Notes under the pieces: generated by a model | Databases searched by the model: none | The model's input: only the letters and a program-made list of their open reading frames with translations | Told to the model about the DNA's origin: nothing | Made by a program: the position numbers and the translations under genes | Shown: piece after piece, positions 1-7,709 of the stretch | Position numbering within the stretch: the stretch's first letter is position 1 | How the letters are laid out: each line of letters opens with the position of its first letter | Assembly: GCF_009379765.1 (NCBI RefSeq) | Contig: NZ_WHTD01000074.1 | Coordinates: forward strand, 1-38,126 | Length of the DNA stretch: 38,126 bases | DNA from: Actinophytocola sp. | GTDB taxonomy: Bacteria > Actinomycetota > Actinomycetes > Mycobacteriales > Pseudonocardiaceae | Reading direction: 5' to 3'

Positions 1-2
1 CG

Positions 3-1688
3 GACAACCCCGAGTACCCGCGCACCGACGTGTACGGCTCGCTCGACGAGCTGGAGCGCGACTTCGGGGTGCGGCCGGGGGACCTGCACCGGCCGTTCGT
101 CGACGAGCTGACCCGGCCCAACCCGGACGACCCGACCGGGCAGTCGACCATGCGCCGGGTGCCCGAGGTGCTGGACTGCTGGTTCGAGTCCGGCTCGATG
201 CCCTACGCCCAGGTGCACTACCCCTTCGACAACGCCGACTGGTTCGAGCACCACTACCCCGGCGACTTCATCGTCGAGTACAACGGCCAGACCCGCGGCT
301 GGTTCTACACGATGCACGTGCTGGCCACCGCGCTGTTCGACCGGCCCGCGTTCCGCAACTGCGTTGCGCACGGCATCGTCCTGGGCGACGACGGGCAGAA
401 GATGTCCAAGTCGCGCAAGAACTACCCGGACGTCAACGAGGTGTTCTCGCGCGACGGCTCGGACGCGATGCGCTGGTTCCTGATGGCGTCGCCGATCCTG
501 CGCGGCGGCGACCTGGTGGTGACCGAGCGCGGCATCCGCGACGCCGTCCGGCAGGCCGTGCTGCCGCTGTGGAACTGCTGGTACTTCCTTGCCCTGTACG
601 CGAACGCGGAGTCGGCCGAGGGCACGTGGCGGACGGACTCGCCGCACGTGCTCGACCGCTATGTGCTCGCCAAGACGCACTCGCTCGTCGTCGCGACCCG
701 CGAGGCGCTGGACGTCTACGACCTGTCCGGCGCCTGCGCGGGCGTGCGGGACTACCTCGAGGCGCTCACCAACTGGTACGTGCGGCGCTCCCGGGACCGG
801 TTCTGGGCCGGCGACCAGGACGCGATCGACACGCTGCACACGGTGCTCGAGGTCGTGTCGCGGGTGGTCGCCCCGCTGCTGCCGCTGACCGCGGAGGCGG
901 TGTGGCGCGGGCTCACCGGCGAGCGGTCGGTGCACCTGGCCGACTGGCCGGCCGACGACCTCCTGCCGGCCGACGACGCGCTGGTGACGGCCATGGACCG
1001 GGTGCGCCAGGTGTGCTCGGCCGCGCTCGCGCTGCGCAAGTCGAACAGGCTGCGCGTGCGGCTGCCGCTGGCGTCCCTCGTGGTCGCCGCGCCGGACGCG
1101 GAGTCGCTCTCGCCGTTCACCGACCTGGTCAAGGACGAGGTGAACGTCAAGGAGGTCGTGCTCACCACGGACGTGGCGGCGCACGGGCACTTCGAGCTGG
1201 TGGTCAACGCGCGCGCGTGCGGGCCGCGGCTCGGGGCGGACACGCAGAAGGTCATCCGCGCGGTGAAGGCGGGGGAGTGGACCTCCGCCGGCGACACGGT
1301 GGTCGCGGCCGGCATCGAGCTGCTGCCGGGCGAGTTCCAGCGCCGGCTGGTCGCCACCGACACCGGTGCGGCCGCGGAGCTTCCCGCGAGCTCGGGGCTG
1401 GTGGTCCTCGACCCGGCCACGACGCCGGCGCTCGAGGCCGAGGGCGTGGCCCGTGACCTGGTGCGCGTCGTCCAGCAGGCCCGGCGGGACGCCGGCCTCG
1501 ACGTGGCCGACCGGATCGCGCTGACCGTGCAGGCCCCGGACGACATCGTCGCCGCGATCCGCGCGCACGAGGCGTTCGTGTCCGGCGAGACCCTCGCCGG
1601 CGCGGTGTCCTACGGCCCGGTGACCGACGGCTTCGCGGGCACCGTGGGCGACGGCGTCGACGTCGTGGTGCGGGTGGTCAGGAGCTGA
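3..1688 (+). CDS. ileS: Isoleucyl-tRNA synthetase, C-terminal part (5' end outside window)
   Basis: Charges tRNA-Ile with isoleucine in the cytoplasm. The window opens inside the gene, so 561 C-terminal residues are visible and the HIGH motif is missing. The KMSKS motif (GQKMSKSRKN) is intact at visible residues 133-137, encoded at 399-413. It follows the class Ia signatures VPEVLDCWFESGSMPYAQ and NGQTRGWFYT. The anticodon-binding helical domain follows (NWYVRRSRDRFW near residue 256). The tail ends in VVVRVVRS without a C-terminal zinc finger, which fits the long eukaryote-like IleS of actinobacteria, usually about 1,040 residues; members of that type are often mupirocin-insensitive (family knowledge). 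No frameshift is seen. The order ileS, lspA, rluD-like and dnaE1 matches the mycobacterial chromosome. Confidence 0.97.
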   Translation, partial: DNPEYPRTDVYGSLDELERDFGVRPGDLHRPFVDELTRPNPDDPTGQSTMRRVPEVLDCWFESGSMPYAQVHYPFDNADWFEHHYPGDFIVEYNGQTRGWFYTMHVLATALFDRPAFRNCVAHGIVLGDDGQKMSKSRKNYPDVNEVFSRDGSDAMRWFLMASPILRGGDLVVTERGIRDAVRQAVLPLWNCWYFLALYANAESAEGTWRTDSPHVLDRYVLAKTHSLVVATREALDVYDLSGACAGVRDYLEALTNWYVRRSRDRFWAGDQDAIDTLHTVLEVVSRVVAPLLPLTAEAVWRGLTGERSVHLADWPADDLLPADDALVTAMDRVRQVCSAALALRKSNRLRVRLPLASLVVAAPDAESLSPFTDLVKDEVNVKEVVLTTDVAAHGHFELVVNARACGPRLGADTQKVIRAVKAGEWTSAGDTVVAAGIELLPGEFQRRLVATDTGAAAELPASSGLVVLDPATTPALEAEGVARDLVRVVQQARRDAGLDVADRIALTVQAPDDIVAAIRAHEAFVSGETLAGAVSYGPVTDGFAGTVGDGVDVVVRVVRS

Positions 1689-1728
1689 CCGTGGCCGTCT
1701 CCGCGACGCCGGCGCCACGGTTCCCGCG

Positions 1729-2004
1729 ATGACCGGTCCCTTCCGCTTCGCGGTCCGCGTGAAGCCCGCCGCCCGCCGCGACTCGGTGGGCGGCCGCTGG
1801 GCGGAGGACGCCCTGATCGTGGCGGTGCAGGCGCCCGCGGTGGACGGCAAGGCGAACGAGGCGGTCCGCCGCGCCCTGGCGAAGGCGTTCGGCATCCGCC
1901 GCCGGGACGTCACGATCGTCACGGGGGAGCGCGGCCGGGACAAGCTGGTGGAGCTGGTGGGTGCGACCGACCCGGCGACGCGCCTGACCGAGCTCCTGGC
2001 CTGA
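1729..2004 (+). CDS. DUF167 / YggU family small protein
   Basis: A 91-residue protein of the DUF167 (YggU) family, whose molecular role is unknown. Family features are the opening FRFAVRVKPAARRDSVGG, the core VAVQAPAVDGKANEAVRRAL with the hallmark GKANEAV, and the end VTIVTGERGRDKLVELVG. Length is normal for the family (about 75-100 residues). The ATG lies 40 bases after the ileS stop on the same strand, so it is probably co-transcribed with ileS, although no strong ribosome-binding site precedes it. The gene is intact. Confidence 0.88.
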   Translation: MTGPFRFAVRVKPAARRDSVGGRWAEDALIVAVQAPAVDGKANEAVRRALAKAFGIRRRDVTIVTGERGRDKLVELVGATDPATRLTELLA

Positions 2005-2092
2005 CCCGCGAGTCCAACCCCCAGAACCCGCGAGTCCAACGTTCAGGACCTCCGAGTCCAACGTTCAGGACCCGCGAGTCCCCGGTTCGCGA
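2005..2092. repeat. 22-bp tandem repeat, four units
   Basis: Four imperfect head-to-tail units start at 2005, 2027, 2049 and 2071 with a strict 22-base period. The shared core is CGAGTCCAAC followed by GTTCAGGA. The first unit differs in its second half and the last is degenerate. The array fills the gap between the convergent DUF167 and aminopeptidase genes and reaches the latter's stop codon. The GTTCAGGAC core recurs in the hairpin at 18939-18989. There are no spacers, so this is not CRISPR. Confidence 0.85.
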
Positions 2093-2093
2093 C

Positions 2094-3086
2094 TCAGGCC
2101 GTCAGGGTCCAGACGGCGTCGGCGATCGCGTCGCTGTTGCGGTCCAGGGCGGTCGCGTCGATGTTGGTCAGCGTGTCGCAGGACTGGTGGTAGCACGGGT
2201 CGAACGCGGCGCCCGCCGTGCCGCCCCACTTCGCCGCCTGGTCCGCCGACTTGGTCTCCTCCGCGCCGCTGAACACCCCGCCCGTCGGGATGCCCGCGTC
2301 CGCGAACGCCGCGTGGTCCGACCGGCCACCGACGGACACCGGCTCCGTCGCCACGCCGAGCTCCGCGTAGTGGTCGTTCAGCATCGTCTCGATGGCGGCT
2401 GAGCCCTCCGGCTGGCCGTTCGAGTCGTAGACGAAGTACCCGGCGTTCGGCGAGCCGATCATGTCGAAGTTCACGTAGCCGGCGATCTTGTCGAGCTCCG
2501 CGGCCGGCAGGCTCGACACGTAGTTCGAGGAGCCGACCAGGCCGAGCTCCTCCGCGCCCCACCACCCGAACCGCAGGTGCTTCGCCGGCTGCAACCCCTG
2601 CTCGGCCACGGTCAGCGCCACCTCCAGCAGCGCCGCCGACCCCGAGCCGTTGTCGTTGATCCCGGGCCCGCGCGTCACGCTGTCCGCGTGCCCGCCGAAC
2701 ATCATCACCGCGTTCTCGTCCCCGCCCGGCCAGTCGGCGATCAGGTTCCACCCCGTGCCGCCCGCGGTGAACTCCTGCAGTGACGTCGTGAAACCGGCCG
2801 CGTCCAGCGCCGCCTCGATGTAGTCGAGCCCCGCGCGGTACCCCGGCTGCCCGTGCGCCCGGTTCCCGCCGTTCGCGTCCGCGATCGCCTGTAACCGAGC
2901 CAGATGCGCCTGCACGTCGGCCACCGGGATGTCCGGGCCGGCCGCGAACGGAGCCTTGGTGTACGACACCGGTGCCGACACCGATGCCGACGCGTCCGGG
3001 ACCTGGTCCACCGCGGCCGCGGCGCAGGCGGTGGCGAGGGTGAGGGCGACGGTGCCGAGCGTGACGAAGGTGTGGCGGAGCCTCAT
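2094..3086 (-). CDS. Secreted M28-family zinc aminopeptidase
   Basis: An exported metallo-aminopeptidase similar to Streptomyces griseus aminopeptidase, which removes N-terminal residues with two zinc ions. The 330-residue form has a signal peptide (RLRH, hydrophobic stretch to about residue 25, small-residue cleavage zone). Expected M28 ligands are all visible: H133 in FGGHADS, D145 in GINDNGSGS, E179/E180 in GAEELG (base and ligand), D208 in NFDMIG and H258 in RSDHAAF. The C-terminal CYHQSCD supplies a likely disulfide. An ATG also exists at 3092, but the GGAGGG site at 3093-3098 touches it, whereas it stands six bases from the ATG at 3086, so 3086 is preferred. It is transcribed away from the antiporter gene. 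Role is likely peptide scavenging outside the cell (inference). Confidence 0.93.
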   Translation of the reverse strand: MRLRHTFVTLGTVALTLATACAAAAVDQVPDASASVSAPVSYTKAPFAAGPDIPVADVQAHLARLQAIADANGGNRAHGQPGYRAGLDYIEAALDAAGFTTSLQEFTAGGTGWNLIADWPGGDENAVMMFGGHADSVTRGPGINDNGSGSAALLEVALTVAEQGLQPAKHLRFGWWGAEELGLVGSSNYVSSLPAAELDKIAGYVNFDMIGSPNAGYFVYDSNGQPEGSAAIETMLNDHYAELGVATEPVSVGGRSDHAAFADAGIPTGGVFSGAEETKSADQAAKWGGTAGAAFDPCYHQSCDTLTNIDATALDRNSDAIADAVWTLTA

Positions 3087-3124
3087 GATCATCCCTCCGG
3101 AGAGTTATGGATCTCTCGCCAGCG

Positions 3125-3153
3125 TGTCAACGGTCCGTTTCGCACGCTAGGTT
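3125..3153 (+). promoter_or_regulatory. Candidate sigma-70-type promoter for the antiporter gene
   Basis: TGTCAA (3125-3130) and TAGGTT (3148-3153) are separated by exactly 17 bases in the divergent gap between the aminopeptidase and antiporter genes. This resembles an actinobacterial housekeeping promoter; the -35 hexamer is weak. It would give a leader of about 30 bases ending in the AGGAGG site at 3181. Confidence 0.45.
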
Positions 3154-3191
3154 CATTCGTCGGTACTTCGCCGAAGCATCAGGAGGTGGGG

Positions 3192-4679
3192 GTGGGCCCC
3201 GAGCTGACCATCGTGCTGGGGGCAGCCGCGGCCGTCCTCCTCGTCGCCGTGGTGGCGGTGCGGATATCCGTGCGGCTCGGATTTCCCTCGCTCCTGCTGT
3301 ATCTCGGGATCGGCGTCGTCCTCGGTGAGTCCGCCATCGGGATCCAGTTCGACAACGCCGATCTCACCCAGTCGCTCGGGCTCGCCGGGCTCGTGCTGAT
3401 CCTCACCGAAGGCGGGCTCACCACCCGCTGGCCGCAGGTCAAGACATCGCTGTGGCCAGGAATCATGCTGTCCACTGTGGCCGTCGGGGTGAGCATCGGG
3501 GTCACCGGCGTGGCGCTGCACCTGCTGCTCGGGTTGGACTGGCGGATCGCGCTGCTGTGGGGCGCGGTGCTCGCCCCGACCGACGCGGCGGCGGTGTTCA
3601 GCGTGCTGCGCAGCGTCGCGGTGAGCCGCAGGCTCGTCGGCGCCCTCGAGCTGGAGTCCGGCATGAACGACGCCGCCTCCTACAGCATGGTCGTGCTGCT
3701 CGCCTCCGGTGGCGTGTTCACCCTGGGCCTGCCGTTCGTGATGCTCTACGAGCTGGTCGTGGGCGCGGTGGTCGGCGTCGTCCTCGGCTGGCTCGGCGCG
3801 TACGCGCTGCGCCGCGCGGCACTGCCGTCCACCGGTCTCTATCCACTTGCGACAGTCGCGGTGCCGGTGCTCGCGTTCTCCACCGGCTCGGCGGTCCACG
3901 CCTCCGGGCTGCTCGCCGCGTACGTGGCCGCGCTGGTGCTCGGCAACTCGCGACTGCCGCACCGCACCGACACGCTCTCCTTCGCCGAGGGTTTCGGCAT
4001 GCTGTCCCAGATCGGGTTGTTCGTGCTGCTCGGCCTGTACATGTCGCCCGGCCGGGTGCTCGACGCGGTGATCCCGGGCCTGGTCGCGGGTGTGGTGGTC
4101 ACGCTGGTCGCCAGACCGCTGTCCGTGATCGTCTCGGCGACGCCCTTCCGCATGCCGTGGCGAGAACAGGTGTTCCTGTCCTGGGCCGGGCTGCGCGGCG
4201 CGGTGCCGATCGTGTTCGCGATGGTCCCGATCACCGTGGGCCTACCGGGCGCCCAGCGGCTCGTCGACGCGGTGTTCGTGCTGGTCATCGTGCTGACCCT
4301 GGTGCAGGGGAGCACCCTCGGGCTGCTCGCCAGGCTGCTCGGCATCGGCGGCGGCGCGCGGTCCCAGGAGATCGACGTGGACGCCGCGCCGCTCGACGAG
4401 CTGGGCGCGGTGCTGCTGCAGGTCCGCATCCCGCCCGGCTCCAAGATGCACGGCGTCTACCTGACCGAGCTGCGCCTGCCGGTCGGCGCCACGGTGAGCC
4501 TCGTGGTGCGCAAGGGCGTCAGCCACACCCCGGCGCCGACCACCCGGCTGCAGGAGGACGACCAGCTGCTGGTCGTCGCCACCGAGCAGGCCCGCTCGGA
4601 GACCGAGCACCGCATCCGCGCGGTCGACCGCGCCGGCCGGTTCGCCAGGTGGAAGGGCGAGACCGGCCAGGAGAGCTGA
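3192..4679 (+). CDS. Potassium/proton (CPA1-type) antiporter with C-terminal RCK_C domain
   Basis: A 495-residue inner-membrane cation/proton antiporter of the NhaP2/CvrA type, expected to extrude K+ or Na+ in exchange for protons. Residues 1 to about 395 form 12-13 hydrophobic segments. Transport signatures are D131 in VLAPTDAAAVFS and the N159-D160 pair in LELESGMNDAAS. The last hundred residues form a TrkA-C/RCK_C domain (LLQVRIPPGSKMHGVYLTEL ... LQEDDQLLVVAT), which in relatives binds a regulatory ligand. The frame is open far upstream, but AGGAGG at 3181-3186 fixes GTG 3192 as start, five bases on; GTG 3186 overlaps the site. The stop codon lies in a hairpin shared with the convergent sthA. 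Ion specificity cannot be read from sequence. Confidence 0.9.
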   Translation: MGPELTIVLGAAAAVLLVAVVAVRISVRLGFPSLLLYLGIGVVLGESAIGIQFDNADLTQSLGLAGLVLILTEGGLTTRWPQVKTSLWPGIMLSTVAVGVSIGVTGVALHLLLGLDWRIALLWGAVLAPTDAAAVFSVLRSVAVSRRLVGALELESGMNDAASYSMVVLLASGGVFTLGLPFVMLYELVVGAVVGVVLGWLGAYALRRAALPSTGLYPLATVAVPVLAFSTGSAVHASGLLAAYVAALVLGNSRLPHRTDTLSFAEGFGMLSQIGLFVLLGLYMSPGRVLDAVIPGLVAGVVVTLVARPLSVIVSATPFRMPWREQVFLSWAGLRGAVPIVFAMVPITVGLPGAQRLVDAVFVLVIVLTLVQGSTLGLLARLLGIGGGARSQEIDVDAAPLDELGAVLLQVRIPPGSKMHGVYLTELRLPVGATVSLVVRKGVSHTPAPTTRLQEDDQLLVVATEQARSETEHRIRAVDRAGRFARWKGETGQES

Positions 4680-4702
4680 CCCGGCCGGCCCCGGCCGGTC
4701 AG
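4676..4702. terminator. Bidirectional hairpin over the antiporter and sthA stop codons
   Basis: CTGACC pairs with GGTCAG and, inside it, GGCCGG pairs with CCGGCC, giving a 12-bp stem with one bulged C and a tiny loop. The arms contain the stop codons of both convergent genes (TGA 4677-4679 and its counterpart 4699-4701). No U-tract follows, as is usual for actinomycete terminators. Confidence 0.65.
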
Positions 4703-6099
4703 TCGGTGAGCATGCTGATCTGGCGCATCTTGTTCGTGGCATCGAGCGCCGCGACCTTGTACGACTCGGCCAGCGTCGGGTAGTTGAACACCGTGTCCAC
4801 GAGGTAGTCGACGGTGCCGCCGCAGCCCATCACCGCCTGTCCGATGTGGACGAGCTCGGTGGCGCCGGTCCCGAACACGTGCACGCCCAGCAGTGACCGG
4901 TCCTCCGGCGACACCAGCAGCTTCAGCACCCCGTAGGAGTCGCCGATGATCTGGCCGCGGGCGAGCTCGCGGTAGCGCGACACGCCGACCTCGAACGGGA
5001 TCCGCTGCTCGGTGAGCTCGTCCTCGGTCCGGCCGATGTAGCTGATCTCCGGGATCGTGTAGATGCCGATCGGCTGCAGCTCGTGCATCTCGTGCACCGG
5101 CTCGCCGCACGCGTGGTGGGCGGCGAGGCGCCCCTGCTCCATCGAGGTGGCGGCGAGCGCGGGGAAACCGATCACATCGCCGACCGCGTAGATATGCTCG
5201 ACCTCGGTGCGGAAGTTGGCGTCGACCTTGATCCGGCCGCGCTTGTCGGCGGACAGGCCCGCCGCGGGCAGGTCGAGGTGGTCGGTCATGCCCTGCCGGC
5301 CGGCCGAGTACATCACCGTGTCGGCGGGGATCTTCTTGCCGCTCTCGAGGATCGTGACCGTGCCGTTCTTGTACCGCTCCACCCCGGAGACGGTCTCGCC
5401 GAACCGGAACGTCACCGCGAGGTCACGCAGGTGGTACTTGAGCGCCTCGACGACCTCGGTGTCGCAGAACTCCAGCATCCGCATCCGCTGCTCGATCACG
5501 GTGACCTTGGTGCCGAGCGCGGCGAACATCGACGCGTACTCGATGCCGATCACCCCGGCGCCGACGACGATCATGGTCCGCGGGATCCGGTCCAGCGAGA
5601 GGATGCTGTCCGAGTCGATGATCGTCTGCGCGTCGAAGTCCACACTGGACGGACGGGCCGGCGTCGTGCCGGTGGCGATCACGATCTTGTCCGCGGTCAC
5701 CGAGCGCTCCTGCCCGCTGCCGTCGGAGACCTGCACGGTGTGCTGGTCGGTGAACCGGCCCATGCCGGGCAGCACGTGCACGCCGTTGCGGGAGAGCTGG
5801 CTGCGGATCACGTCGACCTCGCGCCCCACCACGTGGCTGGTGCGGGCGGTGAGGTCGCCGATCGTGATCTCCTCCTTCACCCGGTAGCTCTGGCCGTACA
5901 GCTCGCGCTGGCTCATGCCGGTGAGGTAGAGCACCGCCTCACGCAGGGTCTTGGACGGGATGGTGCCGGTGTTGATGCACACGCCGCCGATCATGTTGCG
6001 GCGCTCGACCAGCCCGACCTCCGCGCCGAGCTTGGCGGCCGCGATCGCCGCCTTCTGCCCACCAGGACCGGATCCGAGAACCAACACGTCGAAGTCCAT
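4699..6099 (-). CDS. sthA: Si-specific soluble NAD(P)+ transhydrogenase
   Basis: A flavoprotein that reversibly moves hydride between NADPH and NAD+, balancing the two pools in the cytoplasm. The FAD site LGSGPGGQKAA is at residues 8-18. The NAD(P) site is in VVGAGVIGIEYASMFAALG, and the FAD motif YAVGDVIGFPALA follows, then the dimerisation domain (YTIPEISYIGRTEDEL). The active region reads GGVCINTGTIPSK: C41 is present but the second redox cysteine of lipoamide-type reductases is T46, which separates SthA from dihydrolipoamide dehydrogenase. An upstream in-frame ATG would add 13 residues that match nothing. ATG 6099 gives 466 residues, the length of E. coli SthA. A CAGACT hexamer six bases before this ATG hints at a leaderless message. 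Transcribed divergently from the riboswitch-aminotransferase unit. Confidence 0.93.
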   Translation of the reverse strand: MDFDVLVLGSGPGGQKAAIAAAKLGAEVGLVERRNMIGGVCINTGTIPSKTLREAVLYLTGMSQRELYGQSYRVKEEITIGDLTARTSHVVGREVDVIRSQLSRNGVHVLPGMGRFTDQHTVQVSDGSGQERSVTADKIVIATGTTPARPSSVDFDAQTIIDSDSILSLDRIPRTMIVVGAGVIGIEYASMFAALGTKVTVIEQRMRMLEFCDTEVVEALKYHLRDLAVTFRFGETVSGVERYKNGTVTILESGKKIPADTVMYSAGRQGMTDHLDLPAAGLSADKRGRIKVDANFRTEVEHIYAVGDVIGFPALAATSMEQGRLAAHHACGEPVHEMHELQPIGIYTIPEISYIGRTEDELTEQRIPFEVGVSRYRELARGQIIGDSYGVLKLLVSPEDRSLLGVHVFGTGATELVHIGQAVMGCGGTVDYLVDTVFNYPTLAESYKVAALDATNKMRQISMLTD

Positions 6100-6126
6100 T
6101 GGGCCAGTCTGACAGCACGCGGACGG

Positions 6127-6157
6127 TTGGACAGCCATCCGGCCGATCGGCTACGGT
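6127..6157 (+). promoter_or_regulatory. Candidate promoter of the SAM-IV riboswitch transcript
   Basis: TTGGACA (6127-6133) and TACGGT (6152-6157), about 18 bases apart, sit just before the riboswitch. Initiation 6-7 bases after the -10 would begin the RNA around 6163-6165, immediately 5' of the first paired element at 6169. Position supports it more than the hexamers do. Confidence 0.5.
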
Positions 6158-6168
6158 TTGTTCACGAA

Positions 6169-6284
6169 GGTCATGAGCGCCAGCGTCAAGCCCCGGCTTG
6201 CTGGCCGGCAACCCTCCTACCGCGGTGGGGTGCCCCGGGTGAGGACCAGGCCCTCCGCGAGGTGCGGGCGGGCAAGCGCGGGCC
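6169..6284 (+). ncRNA. SAM-IV riboswitch
   Basis: This leader closely matches the SAM-IV aptamer, the actinobacterial S-adenosylmethionine sensor. Recognisable blocks in order are GGTCATGAGCGCCAGCG, TCAAGCCCCGGCTTGCTGG, CCGGCAACCCTCC, CCGCGGTGGGGTGCC, CCGGGTGAGGACCAGG and the terminal GGCAAGCGCGGGCC. P1 is formed by GGTCATGAG-side bases with GAGGACC. A short hairpin, CGGGTC 6291-6296 with GACCCG 6300-6305, lies directly on the GGAGG ribosome-binding site (6305-6309) of the next gene, so SAM binding may act on translation; that mechanism is inference. It controls the class V aminotransferase gene at 6317. Confidence 0.94.
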
Positions 6285-6316
6285 CCCGGACGGGTCCCCG
6301 ACCCGGAGGCTCACAG

Positions 6317-7645
6317 ATGACGCTCGCCATCCCCCATGCCCGCTCGGTCACCCACGCCGTGCCGCCGGTCGCCGGCGCGCGGCTCACCGTGCCGCTCGTG
6401 GACGGCCGCCGCGTGCCGTACGCCAACCTCGACCACGCCGCGAGCGCGCCCTGTCTGGACGCGGTCCGGGACGCGGTCGACGAGCTGCTGCCCTGGTACG
6501 CCAGCGTGCACCGAGGCGCGGGCTTCGCGTCCCAGGTGTCCACAAAGGTCTACGAGCAGGCGCGGGACGTGCTGCGCCGGTTCGTCGGCGCGCGCCGGAC
6601 CGACGCCGTGGTGTTCACCCGCAACACGACCGACGCGCTGAACCTGCTGGCCCGCGTGCTGCCGAAGGGCACGTCGGTGGTGCACTTCGACACCGACCAC
6701 CACGCGGCGCTGCTGGCATGGCGCGGCCTGCGGGTGCGCAGGCTGTCCGAGGCGGCCGGCCTCGACGCGGCGCTGCGGGACTGCCCGACCGGGCCGCGGC
6801 TGGTGGTCGTGACCGGCGCGTCGAACGTGACCGGTGAGGTGTGGCCGGTGGCCGAGCTCGCCGCCGTCGCCCGTCGGCACGGGGCCCGCGTCGTGCTCGA
6901 CGCCGCGCAGCTCGCCCCGCACCGCCCGGTGGACATGCGCGTCCTGGACGTCGACTACGTGGTCCTGTCCGGGCACAAGCTGTACGCCCCGTTCGGCGCC
7001 GGCGCGCTGATCGGGCGGGCGGACTGGCTGCGTGCCGCAGACCCGTACCTGGCCGGCGGGGGAGCGACCAGCCGGGTGGCCGACCGCGGCACCCACCTGA
7101 GCGTCTCCTGGTCGACGGGGGTCGAGCGGCACGAGGCCGGCACGCCGAACGTCGTCGGCGCGCACGCGCTCGCGGTGGCGTGCGAGACGTTCCTGCGGAA
7201 CGGTTGGCCGGCGGTCGTCGCCCACGAGCGGACCCTGCTGACCCGGCTGCGTGCCGGCCTCGCGACGGTGCCCGGCCTGCGCGAGCTGTCCCTGTTCGGC
7301 GCGGGGCACGACCGGGTCGGCGTGGTGAGCTTCGCCGTCGACGGCCAGGACCCGGGCCTCGTCGCGGCGGTCCTGTCGGCAGAGCACGGCATCGGCGTCC
7401 GGGACGGCGCGTTCTGCGCGCACATCGCGACCGACCGGCTGCTGTCCGCGGCGGGCGCGTCGGGTACCCGCGCGGTGCGGGCCAGCCTCGGCCTCGGCAC
7501 CACCACCGAGCACGTCGACCGCCTGGCGGCGGCCCTGCGCGGGTTGGTCACCGACGGCCCCACCTGGGAGTACGAGCAGGTCGACGGCCGGTGGACGCCC
7601 AGCCCGGACCCGCGCGAGCTGCCCGCGTTCCTGTCCGCTGCTTGA
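6317..7645 (+). CDS. Class V (cysteine-desulfurase-like) PLP aminotransferase under SAM-IV control
   Basis: A 442-residue fold-type I PLP enzyme of the NifS/SufS-related class V family. The Schiff-base lysine is K221 in VVLSGHKLYAPFGAG and the ring-nitrogen aspartate is D195 in VVLDAAQLAPH. Phosphate-binding residues lie in FTRNTTDALNLL, and the DTDHH segment (125-129) stacks the cofactor. Late in the protein, GVRDGAFCAH carries a cysteine where desulfurases have their mobile catalytic loop, but I cannot assign it with certainty. ATG 6317 follows GGAGG at 6305-6309. Because the leader is a SAM riboswitch, the enzyme probably acts in sulfur or methionine metabolism, for example desulfuration or C-S lyase activity (inference). 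The gene is intact and monocistronic by spacing to lspA. Confidence 0.88.
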   Translation: MTLAIPHARSVTHAVPPVAGARLTVPLVDGRRVPYANLDHAASAPCLDAVRDAVDELLPWYASVHRGAGFASQVSTKVYEQARDVLRRFVGARRTDAVVFTRNTTDALNLLARVLPKGTSVVHFDTDHHAALLAWRGLRVRRLSEAAGLDAALRDCPTGPRLVVVTGASNVTGEVWPVAELAAVARRHGARVVLDAAQLAPHRPVDMRVLDVDYVVLSGHKLYAPFGAGALIGRADWLRAADPYLAGGGATSRVADRGTHLSVSWSTGVERHEAGTPNVVGAHALAVACETFLRNGWPAVVAHERTLLTRLRAGLATVPGLRELSLFGAGHDRVGVVSFAVDGQDPGLVAAVLSAEHGIGVRDGAFCAHIATDRLLSAAGASGTRAVRASLGLGTTTEHVDRLAAALRGLVTDGPTWEYEQVDGRWTPSPDPRELPAFLSAA

Positions 7646-7709
7646 CCCCGGGACCCGGTTGACACGTGCCAGCGGCGGTGGTCGCGTGCCAGCCGTGGAC
7701 AATGGCCGG

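Noticed and set aside
2005..2092. Tandem 22-bp units as a CRISPR array
   Set aside because: Units abut without spacers and no cas genes are present.
5083..6837. A 584-codon plus-strand open frame over sthA
   Set aside because: Antisense to an intact sthA; it also reads through the SAM-IV riboswitch; no domain.
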